Source: Candidatus Kryptoniota bacterium
Lineage (GTDB): Bacteria > Bacteroidota > Ignavibacteria > Kryptoniales > JAKASW01
Direction: 5' to 3'
NCBI GenBank assembly: GCA_036567965.1
Contig: DATCTN010000026.1
Location: 1-64,000 of the forward strand
Length of the DNA: 64,000 nucleotides
Shown here: positions 8,141 through 15,683 of the stretch, piece after piece
Layout of the letters: each line of letters opens with the position of its first letter
Position numbering within the stretch: position 1 is the first letter of the stretch
The notes under the pieces: model-generated
What the model saw: the letters and a program-made list of their open reading frames with translations, nothing else
Database searches by the model: none
Told to the model about the DNA's origin: nothing
Made by a program: the position numbers and the translations under genes

Positions 8141-9063
8141 ACTTCTGCCCGATTACATATGAACCGTGCGGCGATGACAAATACTCGAAAGAAGGTCTCA
8201 GGCTGCTGTCGCGTAGCCTGAGTACACTGAACGACATCCCGCTGACACAGGAAGAGCAGTTGAGAGAGGTGGCGGCGAGGGCAACGAAAATGTCTATCCA
8301 GGGAATCCAACCGAAACTGAGCGCGGTTCTGAACGTAAGATCAAGTTCGTTTGAAATCGTTGACAGAGGTGGAAGATTTATACTTAAGCCTCAGAGCAAT
8401 TTGTATGCAGAGCTTCCTGAGAACGAAGACGTCACGATGCGCCTTGCGAAGGAAGCTGGTCTGGATGTTCCATTACATGGCATGGTGTATTCAGTTGACG
8501 GGAGACTGACGTACTTTGTCCAGCGGTTTGACAGGCACGGCAAGGACGGTAAGTATTCTCTGGAAGACTTTGCGCAGTTGGCGGGGAAGTCCAGGGATAC
8601 GAAATATGATTACAGCATGGAGAAGGTGGCGGGGATTGTCGAGACGTACTGCACGTTTCCGCTTGTGGAGAAAGTGAAACTGTTACGGCTGACCCTTTTC
8701 AATTTTTTAGCCGGTAACGAAGATCAGCACTTAAAGAACTTCTCGCTGATCACACGGAACGGCAAAGTTTCCCTGTCGCCGGTTTATGATTTGATCAATA
8801 CGACAATTGCGCTGGTGAATCCTCAGGAGGAAATTGCGCTGCCTCTGAAGGGGAAGAAAAGAAACCTAACGCGGGAGACTCTCATAGATTATTTGGGAAG
8901 AGAGAGGCTCGGCTTGAATGACAGGACGATAGAAAATGTCACGGGCTCGATTCGGCATGCTATTCCACGATGGAACGAGCTTATCGAAAAAAGTTTCCTG
9001 TCAGGTAAGATGAAGGAGAATTATTCTGCACTTCTTGCAGAACGAACCGGGATCCTTTTTTGA
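8137..9063 (+). CDS. hipT: HipT-like Ser/Thr kinase toxin
   Basis: A 308-residue kinase of the HipA family lacking the N-terminal subdomain. An N-terminal Cys pair (CPITYEPC) precedes the Gly-rich ATP loop SIQGIQPKLS (53-62). The catalytic segment GNEDQHLKNF and the metal-binding SPVYDL follow at about 196-220. Family members phosphorylate aminoacyl-tRNA synthetases (HipA: GltX; HipT: TrpS). The target here is not known. It overlaps hipS by four bases and is followed by a REP-like repeat 10 bases after the stop. All key motifs are present, so it is probably active. Confidence 0.88.
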   Translation: MNFCPITYEPCGDDKYSKEGLRLLSRSLSTLNDIPLTQEEQLREVAARATKMSIQGIQPKLSAVLNVRSSSFEIVDRGGRFILKPQSNLYAELPENEDVTMRLAKEAGLDVPLHGMVYSVDGRLTYFVQRFDRHGKDGKYSLEDFAQLAGKSRDTKYDYSMEKVAGIVETYCTFPLVEKVKLLRLTLFNFLAGNEDQHLKNFSLITRNGKVSLSPVYDLINTTIALVNPQEEIALPLKGKKRNLTRETLIDYLGRERLGLNDRTIENVTGSIRHAIPRWNELIEKSFLSGKMKENYSALLAERTGILF

Positions 9064-9072
9064 ATCCGAGCG

Positions 9073-9118
9073 ACCTTGCGAAGGTTCCCGAGCTAACTCA
9101 GAGTCACCTTCGCAAGCT
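9073..9118. repeat. REP-like inverted repeat, copy 3
   Basis: ACCTTGCGAAGGT (9073-9085) and ACCTTCGCAAGCT (9106-9118), between the convergent hipT and YciI genes. A hairpin here could also act as a transcription barrier. Confidence 0.85.
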
Positions 9119-9134
9119 TGCTCCCCGTTCCCTT

Positions 9135-9509
9135 TCACTTTATCACGTACGTATAAATCTCTCGTATCTCGACAGACCATCCCAAGTCTGCGCCTGACAC
9201 ATTGCCCAGGGCTGGATGTCTTTTTGCTGCTTCGATTGCCTCTTCCATATTCTTTGCTTCAATTATGAAAACGCCGCCTATCTTTTTGCCTCTTTCCGTC
9301 TTCGTATTCCCGTCTACTCTTTCTATTCTCCCGTCATGATGGCCGAGTGTAACCGATTCGGTTTTTACGCCGATGTCCATCAGGAATTCCGCAGAGCCGT
9401 AGAGTCCTTTTAGATATGGCTCGCATTCCTTCATGACTTTATCCAATTCACCCTTTGAAAGAGCGTCCATCTTCTCTTGATCAAAATATCCAAAGCATGC
9501 GTATTTCAT
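9135..9509 (-). CDS. YciI-family (YCII/DGPF-like) protein
   Basis: A 124-residue cytoplasmic protein. It starts MKYACFGYFDQEKMDAL, the usual opening of YCII-related proteins, and contains the core GNTKTERGKKIGGVFIIEAK and HPALGNVSGADLGWSVEIRE. I chose the Met at 9509 because GGAGAAC lies just upstream of it; a Met five codons earlier is possible. It is the last gene of a reverse-strand group with VOC and SRPBCC genes, a combination common in bacteria, often beside an ECF sigma factor (none here). The biochemical activity of the family is unsettled. Fragments of this gene at 4596 and 6486 show it has been copied. Confidence 0.8.
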   Translation of the reverse strand: MKYACFGYFDQEKMDALSKGELDKVMKECEPYLKGLYGSAEFLMDIGVKTESVTLGHHDGRIERVDGNTKTERGKKIGGVFIIEAKNMEEAIEAAKRHPALGNVSGADLGWSVEIREIYTYVIK

Positions 9510-9563
9510 GAAGAAGTTCTCCATTTAAGTAGTGGTACAATACGACGAAAGCGGCGCCGGACA

Positions 9564-9604
9564 ACCTTGCGAAGGTCGTCAGAGCCGGCATACCTTCGCA
9601 AGGT
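9564..9604. repeat. REP-like inverted repeat, copy 4
   Basis: ACCTTGCGAAGGT (9564-9576) and its exact complement arm ACCTTCGCAAGGT (9592-9604) with a 15-base spacer containing CAGAGCC. This is the most perfect copy. Confidence 0.88.
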
Positions 9605-9656
9605 GGCTTCACCGAGCTAACGGTGGCATCGGTAGCGGCTGTCCTTTCCCATACCC

Positions 9657-10106
9657 TCAACGGTAATGAACCTCAAGGTCATAGGGGTACGGACGCCCTT
9701 TTCCCCTCTCGAGCAAGTCTTTGAGGCTCAACAAAAAGACAGCCCATCTCATCGAGCAATGACCCTGAAAGTCCGTACTTTCTCTCCAGCCAGAGTGCCG
9801 AAACTGAACGAAGGTCTGCTTCTCATCCGTCGACAAATCGAAGGTGACTTCGGTCTCCTCCCATTCGTCGTTACCTTGCCCCTTCGGTGATTTCCATGCG
9901 ACACGCTTTCCCGGCTTAAGTTCCTTGACATTTAATTTCTGGCAGGAGCCATTATACTAAAATTCAAGAGTGTCCCCGACCTTTGCACCGTTGCCTCTCG
10001 TGTCCGTTGTCCACCACTGAGCGAGCTTCTCGGTCTCGGTTAAAGCCTTGTAGACTTCTTCCGGTGATGCCTTAATGCCCACTTGATGGTTAATTCCGTA
10101 ACTCAT
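9657..10106 (-). pseudogene. SRPBCC/AHSA1-like gene with one in-frame TAG
   Basis: Read through, 149 codons give a complete AHSA1-type START-fold protein: MSYGINHQVGIKASPEEVYK, QWWTTDTRGNGAKVGDTLEF, then TAG, then CQKLNVKELKPGKRVAWK, TFVQFRHSGW, and SLKDLLERGKGRPYP to a TGA stop. The stop is codon 50 (9957-9959). No frameshift is needed. The ATG overlaps the TGA of the upstream VOC gene (ATGA), so the gene was once part of that operon. Either a recent nonsense mutation or a base-call error fits. Confidence 0.82.
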
Positions 10107-10552
10107 TTCTTCATTGCCTCCTTCTTGATGGCCTCTTTTACCTTTGCCACGTCCGGGCCTTCTCCTGCCCCCTCATAAAAGGAGAGGTCCTCGTCGATTC
10201 CGACTAGCCGGAGGCATTGACCTCCCGGAGCCTGGAAGTAAAGGTGATGGTCCGGTACCTCAAGCTTCCTGACAAGACCGGACTCGACAATTTTTCGGCT
10301 CATATCCTCCACGTTGTCGGACTTGATTTCTAGCCAAATAGCTCTCTTACTTCGTAAGAACTCGCTCTCATCAGCGACATCCCCATAGAGAAACCCGATG
10401 TAGAAGTTTTCTCCCAAACGAATGAAGTCCCTTTCGGGATCCGCTTTCATAATTCTGCCACCGAGCACATCACAATAAAATTTGCGAATGCTGTCTCGAT
10501 CTTGCCGCGGAATTAGAACCGACGAATGATTTCCAAAAATTACGTTTGCCAT
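10103..10552 (-). CDS. VOC-superfamily (glyoxalase/bleomycin-resistance fold) protein
   Basis: About 149 residues starting MANVIFGNHSSVLIPRQDRD, preceded by the ribosome binding site AAAGGAG. One VOC domain is visible: FYCDVLGGRI, DFIRLGENFYIGF, IWLEIKSDNVEDM and YFQAPGGQCLRL. The canonical His/Glu metal ligands are not obvious, so it may bind rather than transform a small molecule. It is translationally coupled to the downstream SRPBCC pseudogene and lies in the SRPBCC/VOC/YciI group on the reverse strand. Confidence 0.8.
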   Translation of the reverse strand: MANVIFGNHSSVLIPRQDRDSIRKFYCDVLGGRIMKADPERDFIRLGENFYIGFLYGDVADESEFLRSKRAIWLEIKSDNVEDMSRKIVESGLVRKLEVPDHHLYFQAPGGQCLRLVGIDEDLSFYEGAGEGPDVAKVKEAIKKEAMKK

Positions 10553-10632
10553 GATTACTCCTTTACTTTCTCTTGCGTGAGGCATCCCCAAGGTGTCTAG
10601 GGAAGATATCTAAAAAGTAGTTTCAGCCTTCC

Positions 10633-11085
10633 TCAATCGTGCCGAGGGTTTTCTTTTAAAACGACATCGCCCGTTTCAAGGAGTGACTTCAAATTGGAAA
10701 GGCAAATTGGCCATGCACCGGATACAGATTCGATGAACTTAGAATTCAGAACATCTATTCCGTGCGTAACTGTCAGCTTTACGGCTCCATCCGCCCGTTC
10801 CAAATCAAATGTGCAACGTGAAAATCCTTCTTCCTTCATTTCCGGTTTCCATTCGTTACGCCACTTAATTACCATGCGCTTAGGTGGACTAAATTCAACA
10901 ACTTCTCCTGCGTCAGCGACTCGCCCGTCTGGAAACTTCATCATCCAAGCAGAGCCGATTTTCCAATCGGTTTCAGTGTCCATGCCAATCCAATACTGCT
11001 TCATAAGTTGCGGCGTGGTAAGTGCCTGCCACAATTTCTCTGGTGTCGTTTTGATGTAACTGACGTAAACAAACTTCGATTTCAT
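10633..11085 (-). CDS. SRPBCC/AHSA1-family protein
   Basis: A 150-residue START-fold protein: FVYVSYIKTTPEKLWQALT, PQLMKQYWIGMDTETDWK, GEVVEFSPPKRMVIKW and CTFDLERADGAVKLTVTHG. This is the AHSA1-like pattern. It probably binds a hydrophobic ligand in the cytoplasm; no enzyme activity can be assigned. It starts 10 bases after the end of a second SRPBCC gene and precedes the VOC gene, so these are likely co-transcribed. The paralogues differ considerably in sequence, so they are old duplicates. Confidence 0.82.
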   Translation of the reverse strand: MKSKFVYVSYIKTTPEKLWQALTTPQLMKQYWIGMDTETDWKIGSAWMMKFPDGRVADAGEVVEFSPPKRMVIKWRNEWKPEMKEEGFSRCTFDLERADGAVKLTVTHGIDVLNSKFIESVSGAWPICLSNLKSLLETGDVVLKENPRHD

Positions 11086-11095
11086 TTTCTCCTCA

Positions 11096-11575
11096 TTATT
11101 TCTTCACAGGCGTATGAGCGTCATCCCAGCGGTATTTCTTGCGTGAGCCACTTCCCAATTGCTCACAAAAAATTTCCAAAAAATAGTTCCACCCTTTCTC
11201 GTGTCCCTTTGCCAGCTCATGATCCGGAAGGTCGCAGTGCACGAGGGTCATGAGCATGTCTACTCCCTGTTTCTTAAAGGTCAGGGTAACCATTGACTCT
11301 TGTCCTAACGTACTTGGTGACACCCAGGTATGTTGAATTCGACCCGGTCGCTCGATCTCGGTGAATCGGCCGTAATGGGACGTTCCCTTGAGGGTCCAGT
11401 AAAAGAGCCCGTCTACTTTCGGATCCAACATAAACTTTTCGGCTGCATTCCAAGGATTGCCGGAGATCTTTGGGTTCAGCCACGCATCGTAAACCTCACC
11501 CAGCGGAGCGGGGATTGTTCGTTCAAACTTAAATTCGATTGTCTTCACTGATTTTTTCCTCTCCTCCTGTGCCAT
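11096..11575 (-). CDS. SRPBCC/AHSA1-family protein, first gene of the operon
   Basis: A 159-residue START-fold protein: EFKFERTIPAPLGEVYDAWL, WTLKGTSHYGRFTEIERPGR, MVTLTFKKQGVDMLMTLVHC and GWNYFLEIFCEQL. The ATG at 11575 has little ribosome binding site; a GTG at 11548 (before KTIEFKFERT) follows GGAGGAGAGG and may be the true start. It is the first of four reverse-strand genes with SRPBCC, VOC and (broken) SRPBCC members. An AraC-type regulator gene lies upstream on the same strand. Confidence 0.8.
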   Translation of the reverse strand: MAQEERKKSVKTIEFKFERTIPAPLGEVYDAWLNPKISGNPWNAAEKFMLDPKVDGLFYWTLKGTSHYGRFTEIERPGRIQHTWVSPSTLGQESMVTLTFKKQGVDMLMTLVHCDLPDHELAKGHEKGWNYFLEIFCEQLGSGSRKKYRWDDAHTPVKK

Positions 11576-11683
11576 GATTAATACAAAAATTAATTGTTAA
11601 TAATGATCCCAATAGCTTAGGATCAAAACCTTAAAAATAAGATATGACTCTCTTAGATTAACAAATTGTAAAAATGCGAAATG

Positions 11684-12508
11684 TTAACGGATGGTAAGTT
11701 GGCGCCCAAACTCGTTGGAAACTTCGGTGGCAAAAAACTTAGGTGGGAATCCGGTCATCCTCTTGAATTCCTTCGTAAAATGTGCCTGATCATAATAATA
11801 CTTGTAGAGTTCGTCTTTGAATTCATCGAACGACCGGCCGTAAGCCCATTTCTTATAAAACTTCTGGAAGCGAAAAATTCCTGCCAGTACCTTCGGAGAG
11901 AAACCGACATGATCCCCGAAGAGAATTTCCAGATGGCGGCGCGTGTAGCCGGTCTTGCGTTCTAAATCCGCAATCGTCATGAGACCGTTTGTCGATTTCA
12001 ATGAGTTGATGCAATACTCCACGATAGTATTTCTGAGCCGCCTCTTTCCTAACAGCCTGACGAGTTGGGATTGAATGAAATCTGCCGCTTCCTTTGCGCT
12101 TTTCAGTTCAGGAAGGATGTCGCGTACTTCTAGATGCCACTCAGCGGAAAGAAGTTCGGCAGGCAAAAGCCGATTGGTCATTTCGGCCATCGGTATTCCA
12201 AAAACAGGGTACGCTCCGTGCGGGTAAAACTCTATTCCAATACAACATGCCTTCCCGGATTTTGTGCGAAGGACTGCGGAGCAGTCCCGGGTGCCGGCGA
12301 AATATAGACAGTGTTCTCGACTTTCCTGAACCCGTCCTTCGACAATAGAGGTAATTGAATTTTCATAATTGAAAATTAATTTCGGACAGCCATTCGGTGC
12401 GGCAAGGTTGTTGTCGGACGGGAGCATCCCTACCGGGCTCTCAAATATCCAGATGGATTGAATGTAGGGTCTCAACTCCTCGCGCACCGATATGAATTCG
12501 AATCTCAT
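11684..12508 (-). CDS. AraC-family transcription regulator
   Basis: About 274 residues from the Met at 12508 (MRFEFISVREELRPYIQSIW). The N-terminal part (residues 1-150) is the sensor domain seen in many AraC proteins of this group (GCPKLIFNYEN, GIEFYPHGAYPVFGIP). The C-terminal part has the two HTH motifs: MTIADLERKTGYTRRHLEIL and DQAHFTKEFKRMTGFPPKFF. An upstream Met at 12676 would add 56 residues of low-complexity sequence unlike the family, so I reject that start. It may control the downstream SRPBCC/VOC/YciI genes, from which it is separated by 109 bases, or the DoxX-like gene upstream. Confidence 0.82.
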   Translation of the reverse strand: MRFEFISVREELRPYIQSIWIFESPVGMLPSDNNLAAPNGCPKLIFNYENSITSIVEGRVQESREHCLYFAGTRDCSAVLRTKSGKACCIGIEFYPHGAYPVFGIPMAEMTNRLLPAELLSAEWHLEVRDILPELKSAKEAADFIQSQLVRLLGKRRLRNTIVEYCINSLKSTNGLMTIADLERKTGYTRRHLEILFGDHVGFSPKVLAGIFRFQKFYKKWAYGRSFDEFKDELYKYYYDQAHFTKEFKRMTGFPPKFFATEVSNEFGRQLTIR

Positions 12509-12682
12509 GATTATGGTAACGCTGGCAGCGCTATCCGCGTTCCGGAACGAATCGCAATGTAAGAGGCCGGACAAGACACAGGGAAGTGGTTTGGGAATCT
12601 CGCCTCTATTGATTTTGTAAGGCCCGCTGCTGACAAAGACTATGCACAGTTGCGAAGGAGTTCCACTCCTTAGCATGAGCGT

Positions 12683-13429
12683 TCAAGCAGTCGCTTTAGC
12701 AGAGCGCTTCTTGCTGAGATAGTCGACCACGATCCACGCCGATCCGGCCATTGCAAGATTCGAAGCGTTCTCGACCCAGTTACTCATCTCATGCAGATGG
12801 ATTACGCATGCCGGCACCCATATCAACACACCGAATCCGATCAGCATTGTTGTGAGCAGCCTGGACGCCAAAAGAGCTGAGCGACCTGATAGTATGGCGA
12901 TAGCTGCAAGTGCAAATGCAATTGTCGTAGCTACCGTCCAGAACATCTGACCGGGAGGAATCCACTTCGGAACTAAGCTTGCCGTATAGTTGAGATAAAA
13001 GAGCTGATATAATGAATATGAAATAACGCAAATCCCATAGCTTATGTACGCAGCTCTTTCTATCTTTGCCGCTACTTCCGGATGACTTAGAATAGTGGAT
13101 GCAAAAACAAAGACGCCGCCTAAGAGAATGGAAAATTGCTCACCAAAGTTGCCGTAGTTATCGAAGGACAGAGGCGTCTTAATGATCTGCGGTATCCAGT
13201 AAAGTGAGAATATCAAAAAGATCGCCGCAAGTATCACGGCTCCGAACCTCATCGTTCTCTGCCATTGTATTGCGAAGCCGCCGATAAGTTCGAAGATGCC
13301 CAAAATGTATACCAGGATTTCGGGATTTGAAATATTCCCAAGCGCCTCAATCTGATGCCAGTTCAGAGTTATAACGCCGTAGGCTATGGCAGCCAGGCCA
13401 AACACGTGACGACCTAAATGAAGTCTCAT
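12683..13429 (-). CDS. Polytopic membrane protein, DoxX-like
   Basis: A 248-residue inner-membrane protein with about seven hydrophobic segments (for example VFGLAAIAYGVITL, ILVYILGIFELIGGFAI, FGAVILAAIFLIFSLYWI and FWTVATTIAFALAAIAIL). The GxFELIGGFAI and W-P pattern recalls the DoxX/DoxD-like group, but the match is loose. It ends with a short basic tail (KKRSAKATA), placing the C terminus in the cytoplasm. Function is unknown. It lies just upstream of the AraC gene on the same strand. Confidence 0.65.
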   Translation of the reverse strand: MRLHLGRHVFGLAAIAYGVITLNWHQIEALGNISNPEILVYILGIFELIGGFAIQWQRTMRFGAVILAAIFLIFSLYWIPQIIKTPLSFDNYGNFGEQFSILLGGVFVFASTILSHPEVAAKIERAAYISYGICVISYSLYQLFYLNYTASLVPKWIPPGQMFWTVATTIAFALAAIAILSGRSALLASRLLTTMLIGFGVLIWVPACVIHLHEMSNWVENASNLAMAGSAWIVVDYLSKKRSAKATA

Positions 13430-13469
13430 GTTATCTCAACAGCCATGACGTTTCGTTGAGTTCCTGGAT

Positions 13470-13515
13470 ACCTTGCGAAGGTTTCAGAGCTCAAGCGTCG
13501 TTACCTTCGCAAGGT
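13470..13515. repeat. REP-like inverted repeat, copy 5 (left flank of RAYT)
   Basis: ACCTTGCGAAGGT (13470-13482), spacer with TTCAGAGCT, and ACCTTCGCAAGGT (13503-13515). It lies immediately upstream of the transposase gene. Confidence 0.88.
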
Positions 13516-13552
13516 TGCAAGCTTGTTTCGTTTTCATCGAACAGCCATATTT

Positions 13553-13565
13553 ACCTTCGCAGGGT
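13553..13565. repeat. REP-like half copy 6
   Basis: ACCTTCGCAGGGT, a single arm, overlaps the 5' edge of the transposase reading frame. Confidence 0.6.
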
Positions 13566-13573
13566 TCCAGGCT

Positions 13574-14131
13574 TTGAAATACCAAGACGAAAAATACTAT
13601 CATGTTTACAACCGTGGCGCGAACAGGCAAAACATTTTCATCGGTCCGGCCAGTTATGATTCGTGTCTTCGCCTGCTCAAGAAATATCTTTCCAATTATG
13701 GAGTCTCGATAATGTCGTATTGTCTCATGCCTAACCATTATCATCTTCTTCTTCGTCAAAATGTGCGCGGATCTATTTCCGGCTTTCTCCAAACGGTGTT
13801 CAACGCCTATACTCAGGCGATCAATCTATCGACAGGCCACAGCGGCACGCTATTTCAGGGAAGAGCTAAGGGCCTGGAAATAATATCGGACGAATATGCC
13901 GTTCGATTGTGCAGGTATATACATTACAACCCGGTTGCGGCTGGTCTTGTCTCAAAGCCCGAAGATTGGGAATACTCGGACTATTCGGTATGGCTCGGAA
14001 TCCGAGAGCCGGTTTTGTCCGACCTTAGATTGAGAGACGTGTATTATCGAGACCCGCGAGAGTATAAGACTTTGATGGATGAATATGTTATGGACAGAGA
14101 AATTGCAGAGTTAACGCTTGAGGGTGATTAG
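13574..14131 (+). CDS. RAYT: REP-associated tyrosine transposase (IS200-like Y1 family)
   Basis: About 185 residues with all RAYT marks: YYHVYNRGANRQNIF at the N terminus, the HUH motif in MPNHYHLLLRQ, a candidate catalytic Tyr in NAYTQAINLSTGHSGTLFQG, and the C-terminal RYIHYNPVAAGLV followed by WEYSDYSVW. These enzymes cut and join single-stranded DNA at REP hairpins and are thought to spread REP elements. The start is uncertain: TTG at 13574 fits the family length, while TTG at 13523 would read through a REP half copy. REP-like repeats flank it on both sides (13470-13515, 14151-14197, 14229-14273), so this is a REP/RAYT unit rather than a simple insertion sequence. Confidence 0.9.
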   Translation: MKYQDEKYYHVYNRGANRQNIFIGPASYDSCLRLLKKYLSNYGVSIMSYCLMPNHYHLLLRQNVRGSISGFLQTVFNAYTQAINLSTGHSGTLFQGRAKGLEIISDEYAVRLCRYIHYNPVAAGLVSKPEDWEYSDYSVWLGIREPVLSDLRLRDVYYRDPREYKTLMDEYVMDREIAELTLEGD

Positions 14132-14150
14132 GGAAGCGGCCGGGTCTGAA

Positions 14151-14197
14151 ACCTTGCGAGGGTTTCTTGGAAAAAGGCGGAGCTACCTTCGCGAGGT
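14151..14197. repeat. REP-like inverted repeat, copy 7 (right flank of RAYT)
   Basis: ACCTTGCGAGGGTTTC (14151-14166) and ACCTTCGCGAGGT (14185-14197), 19 bases after the transposase stop. Confidence 0.8.
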
Positions 14198-14228
14198 AAC
14201 AGCATTCGCCAGGCAACTTCTCTTCAGT

Positions 14229-14273
14229 CCTTGCGAACCTTCCATGCAATCACCGTATTTACCTTCGCGAGTT
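14229..14273. repeat. REP-like inverted repeat, copy 8 (degenerate)
   Basis: CCTTGCGAACCTT and ACCTTCGCGAGTT, between RAYT and the aldo/keto reductase gene. Mismatches suggest an older copy. Confidence 0.65.
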
Positions 14274-14296
14274 TCACACACAGGAGAATCAAAGAG

Positions 14297-15295
14297 ATGC
14301 GAACTCATAAACTTGGAACGCTCAGTGTTCCGGCGATCGGACTCGGGTGTATGGGAATGTCGGAAGTCTACGGTCCTGCCGACGAATCGGAAAGCATCGC
14401 CACTATCCATGCCGCGCTCGATGCAGGCATTAATCTTCTCGATACCGGCGACTTCTACGCGATGGGAAGCAATGAGATGCTTCTCAGAAAAGCTCTGCAC
14501 GGCAAAACGCGCAGCGAATACCTTCTCAGCGTCAAGTTCGGCGGTATGCGTGACCCTTCGGGAGCGTACGTCGGTTTCGACGCACGCCCGAACTCCGTGA
14601 AGAATTTCCTCAGCTATTCGCTCAAACGACTTGGCACGGACTATATCGACATTTATCGCCCGTCCCGTATCGATCCGACTGTGCCCATCGAAGAAACGGT
14701 CGGAGCGATTTCAGATATGGTGAAGGCCGGCTATGTCAGGCATATCGGTCTGTCGGAAGTGGGCGCAGACACGATACGGCGCGCGCACTCCGTTCACCCG
14801 GTCGTCGATCTTCAGATAGAATACTCACTCTTCTCACGCGGTATCGAGCCGCAAATTCTTCCCGCCTGTCGCGAACTCGGCGTCGGCGTTACTGCATACG
14901 GCGTACTTTCACGCGGGCTCCTGAGCGGACACTGGTCAAGAGAAAAGTCGGCCGGCAAACGGGACATGCGAAGTCACATGCCGCGCTTCAGCGGCGATAA
15001 TGTCGATCGCAACCTCGCACTCGTCGAGTCGCTGCGGGGCATCGCAACTTCGCACGGCTGCAGCGTGGCACAGTTAGCCGTTGCGTGGGTCCTCTCCCGC
15101 GGCTCCGATATTGTCCCTCTGGTCGGCTCACGCACACGCGAACAACTCAAGGAGGCACTCGGAGCTCTCGAAGTCAGACTTTCTCATGATGACATTGCAG
15201 ATATCGAGCAGATGGTTCCTCCCGGATCCGTCGCCGGTGACCGGTATGCACCCCAGCAAATGGGGACGCTCGACAGCGAGAAATATGAAAAATAA
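14297..15295 (+). CDS. Aldo/keto reductase
   Basis: A 332-residue NAD(P)H-dependent oxidoreductase of the AKR superfamily. It opens MRTHKLGTLSVPAIGLGCMG and shows the catalytic Asp/Tyr region LLDTGDFYAMGSNEMLL, Lys in LLSVKFGGMRDPSGAY, LKRLGTDYIDIYRPSRIDP, and the cofactor-binding VAWVLSRGSDIVPLVGSRTR. Note that the family usually has H in the DxYxxxH stretch and L/YxxHxxD; here the substrate-side His is replaced (YRPSRID). It most resembles the IolS/YghZ-like group. The start at 14297 follows CAGGAGAATC. An earlier in-frame start would run through REP sequence. Its substrate is not predictable. Confidence 0.88.
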   Translation: MRTHKLGTLSVPAIGLGCMGMSEVYGPADESESIATIHAALDAGINLLDTGDFYAMGSNEMLLRKALHGKTRSEYLLSVKFGGMRDPSGAYVGFDARPNSVKNFLSYSLKRLGTDYIDIYRPSRIDPTVPIEETVGAISDMVKAGYVRHIGLSEVGADTIRRAHSVHPVVDLQIEYSLFSRGIEPQILPACRELGVGVTAYGVLSRGLLSGHWSREKSAGKRDMRSHMPRFSGDNVDRNLALVESLRGIATSHGCSVAQLAVAWVLSRGSDIVPLVGSRTREQLKEALGALEVRLSHDDIADIEQMVPPGSVAGDRYAPQQMGTLDSEKYEK

Positions 15296-15311
15296 TTCCG
15301 AGGTAGGATAA

Positions 15312-15490
15312 CTACCTGCTCAACACCACTCTCACGCGCTCGGCCAAATCTTCCTGCTTCAAAGGCTTCAGCAGAAACTGGGACATGTCCTGGAGTACGC
15401 CCTGCGGTGCTAACATGCCGGCGGTGTAACCCGACATGAAGAGTGTCTTTAGATTCGGCTTGAGTTTCCTCAACCTGCCGCCTGATCCAG
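15312..15490 (-). pseudogene. Remnant of a response-regulator receiver domain (C-terminal part)
   Basis: The reverse strand encodes LRKLKPNLKTLFMSGYTAGM, then FLLKPLKQEDLAERVRVVLS and a TAG stop at 15312. This is the last third of a receiver domain, with the conserved Thr/Ser (SGYT) and Lys-Pro (LLKP) positions, as found at the end of hybrid kinases. The phospho-acceptor Asp and everything upstream are missing, and a stop lies in frame shortly before. The remaining bases of 15296-15683 hold no gene. Confidence 0.7.
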
Positions 15491-15683
15491 ACGATCATAC
15501 AACTTCGATTCCCTCCGCGTGTATATCAGGGAGGTGACGCAGGGCAAATGTCATTGAGAATTCGTAACAATTCTGTTTTATCTCCCTCTTGATTATTCTA
15601 GATATGTCTGCAGGATGCTGCCTAAAAGTTTATTTTGCGGCAAGCGGCACGTGTGCTATCTTTTCATTGTACCGGAGGCAACC

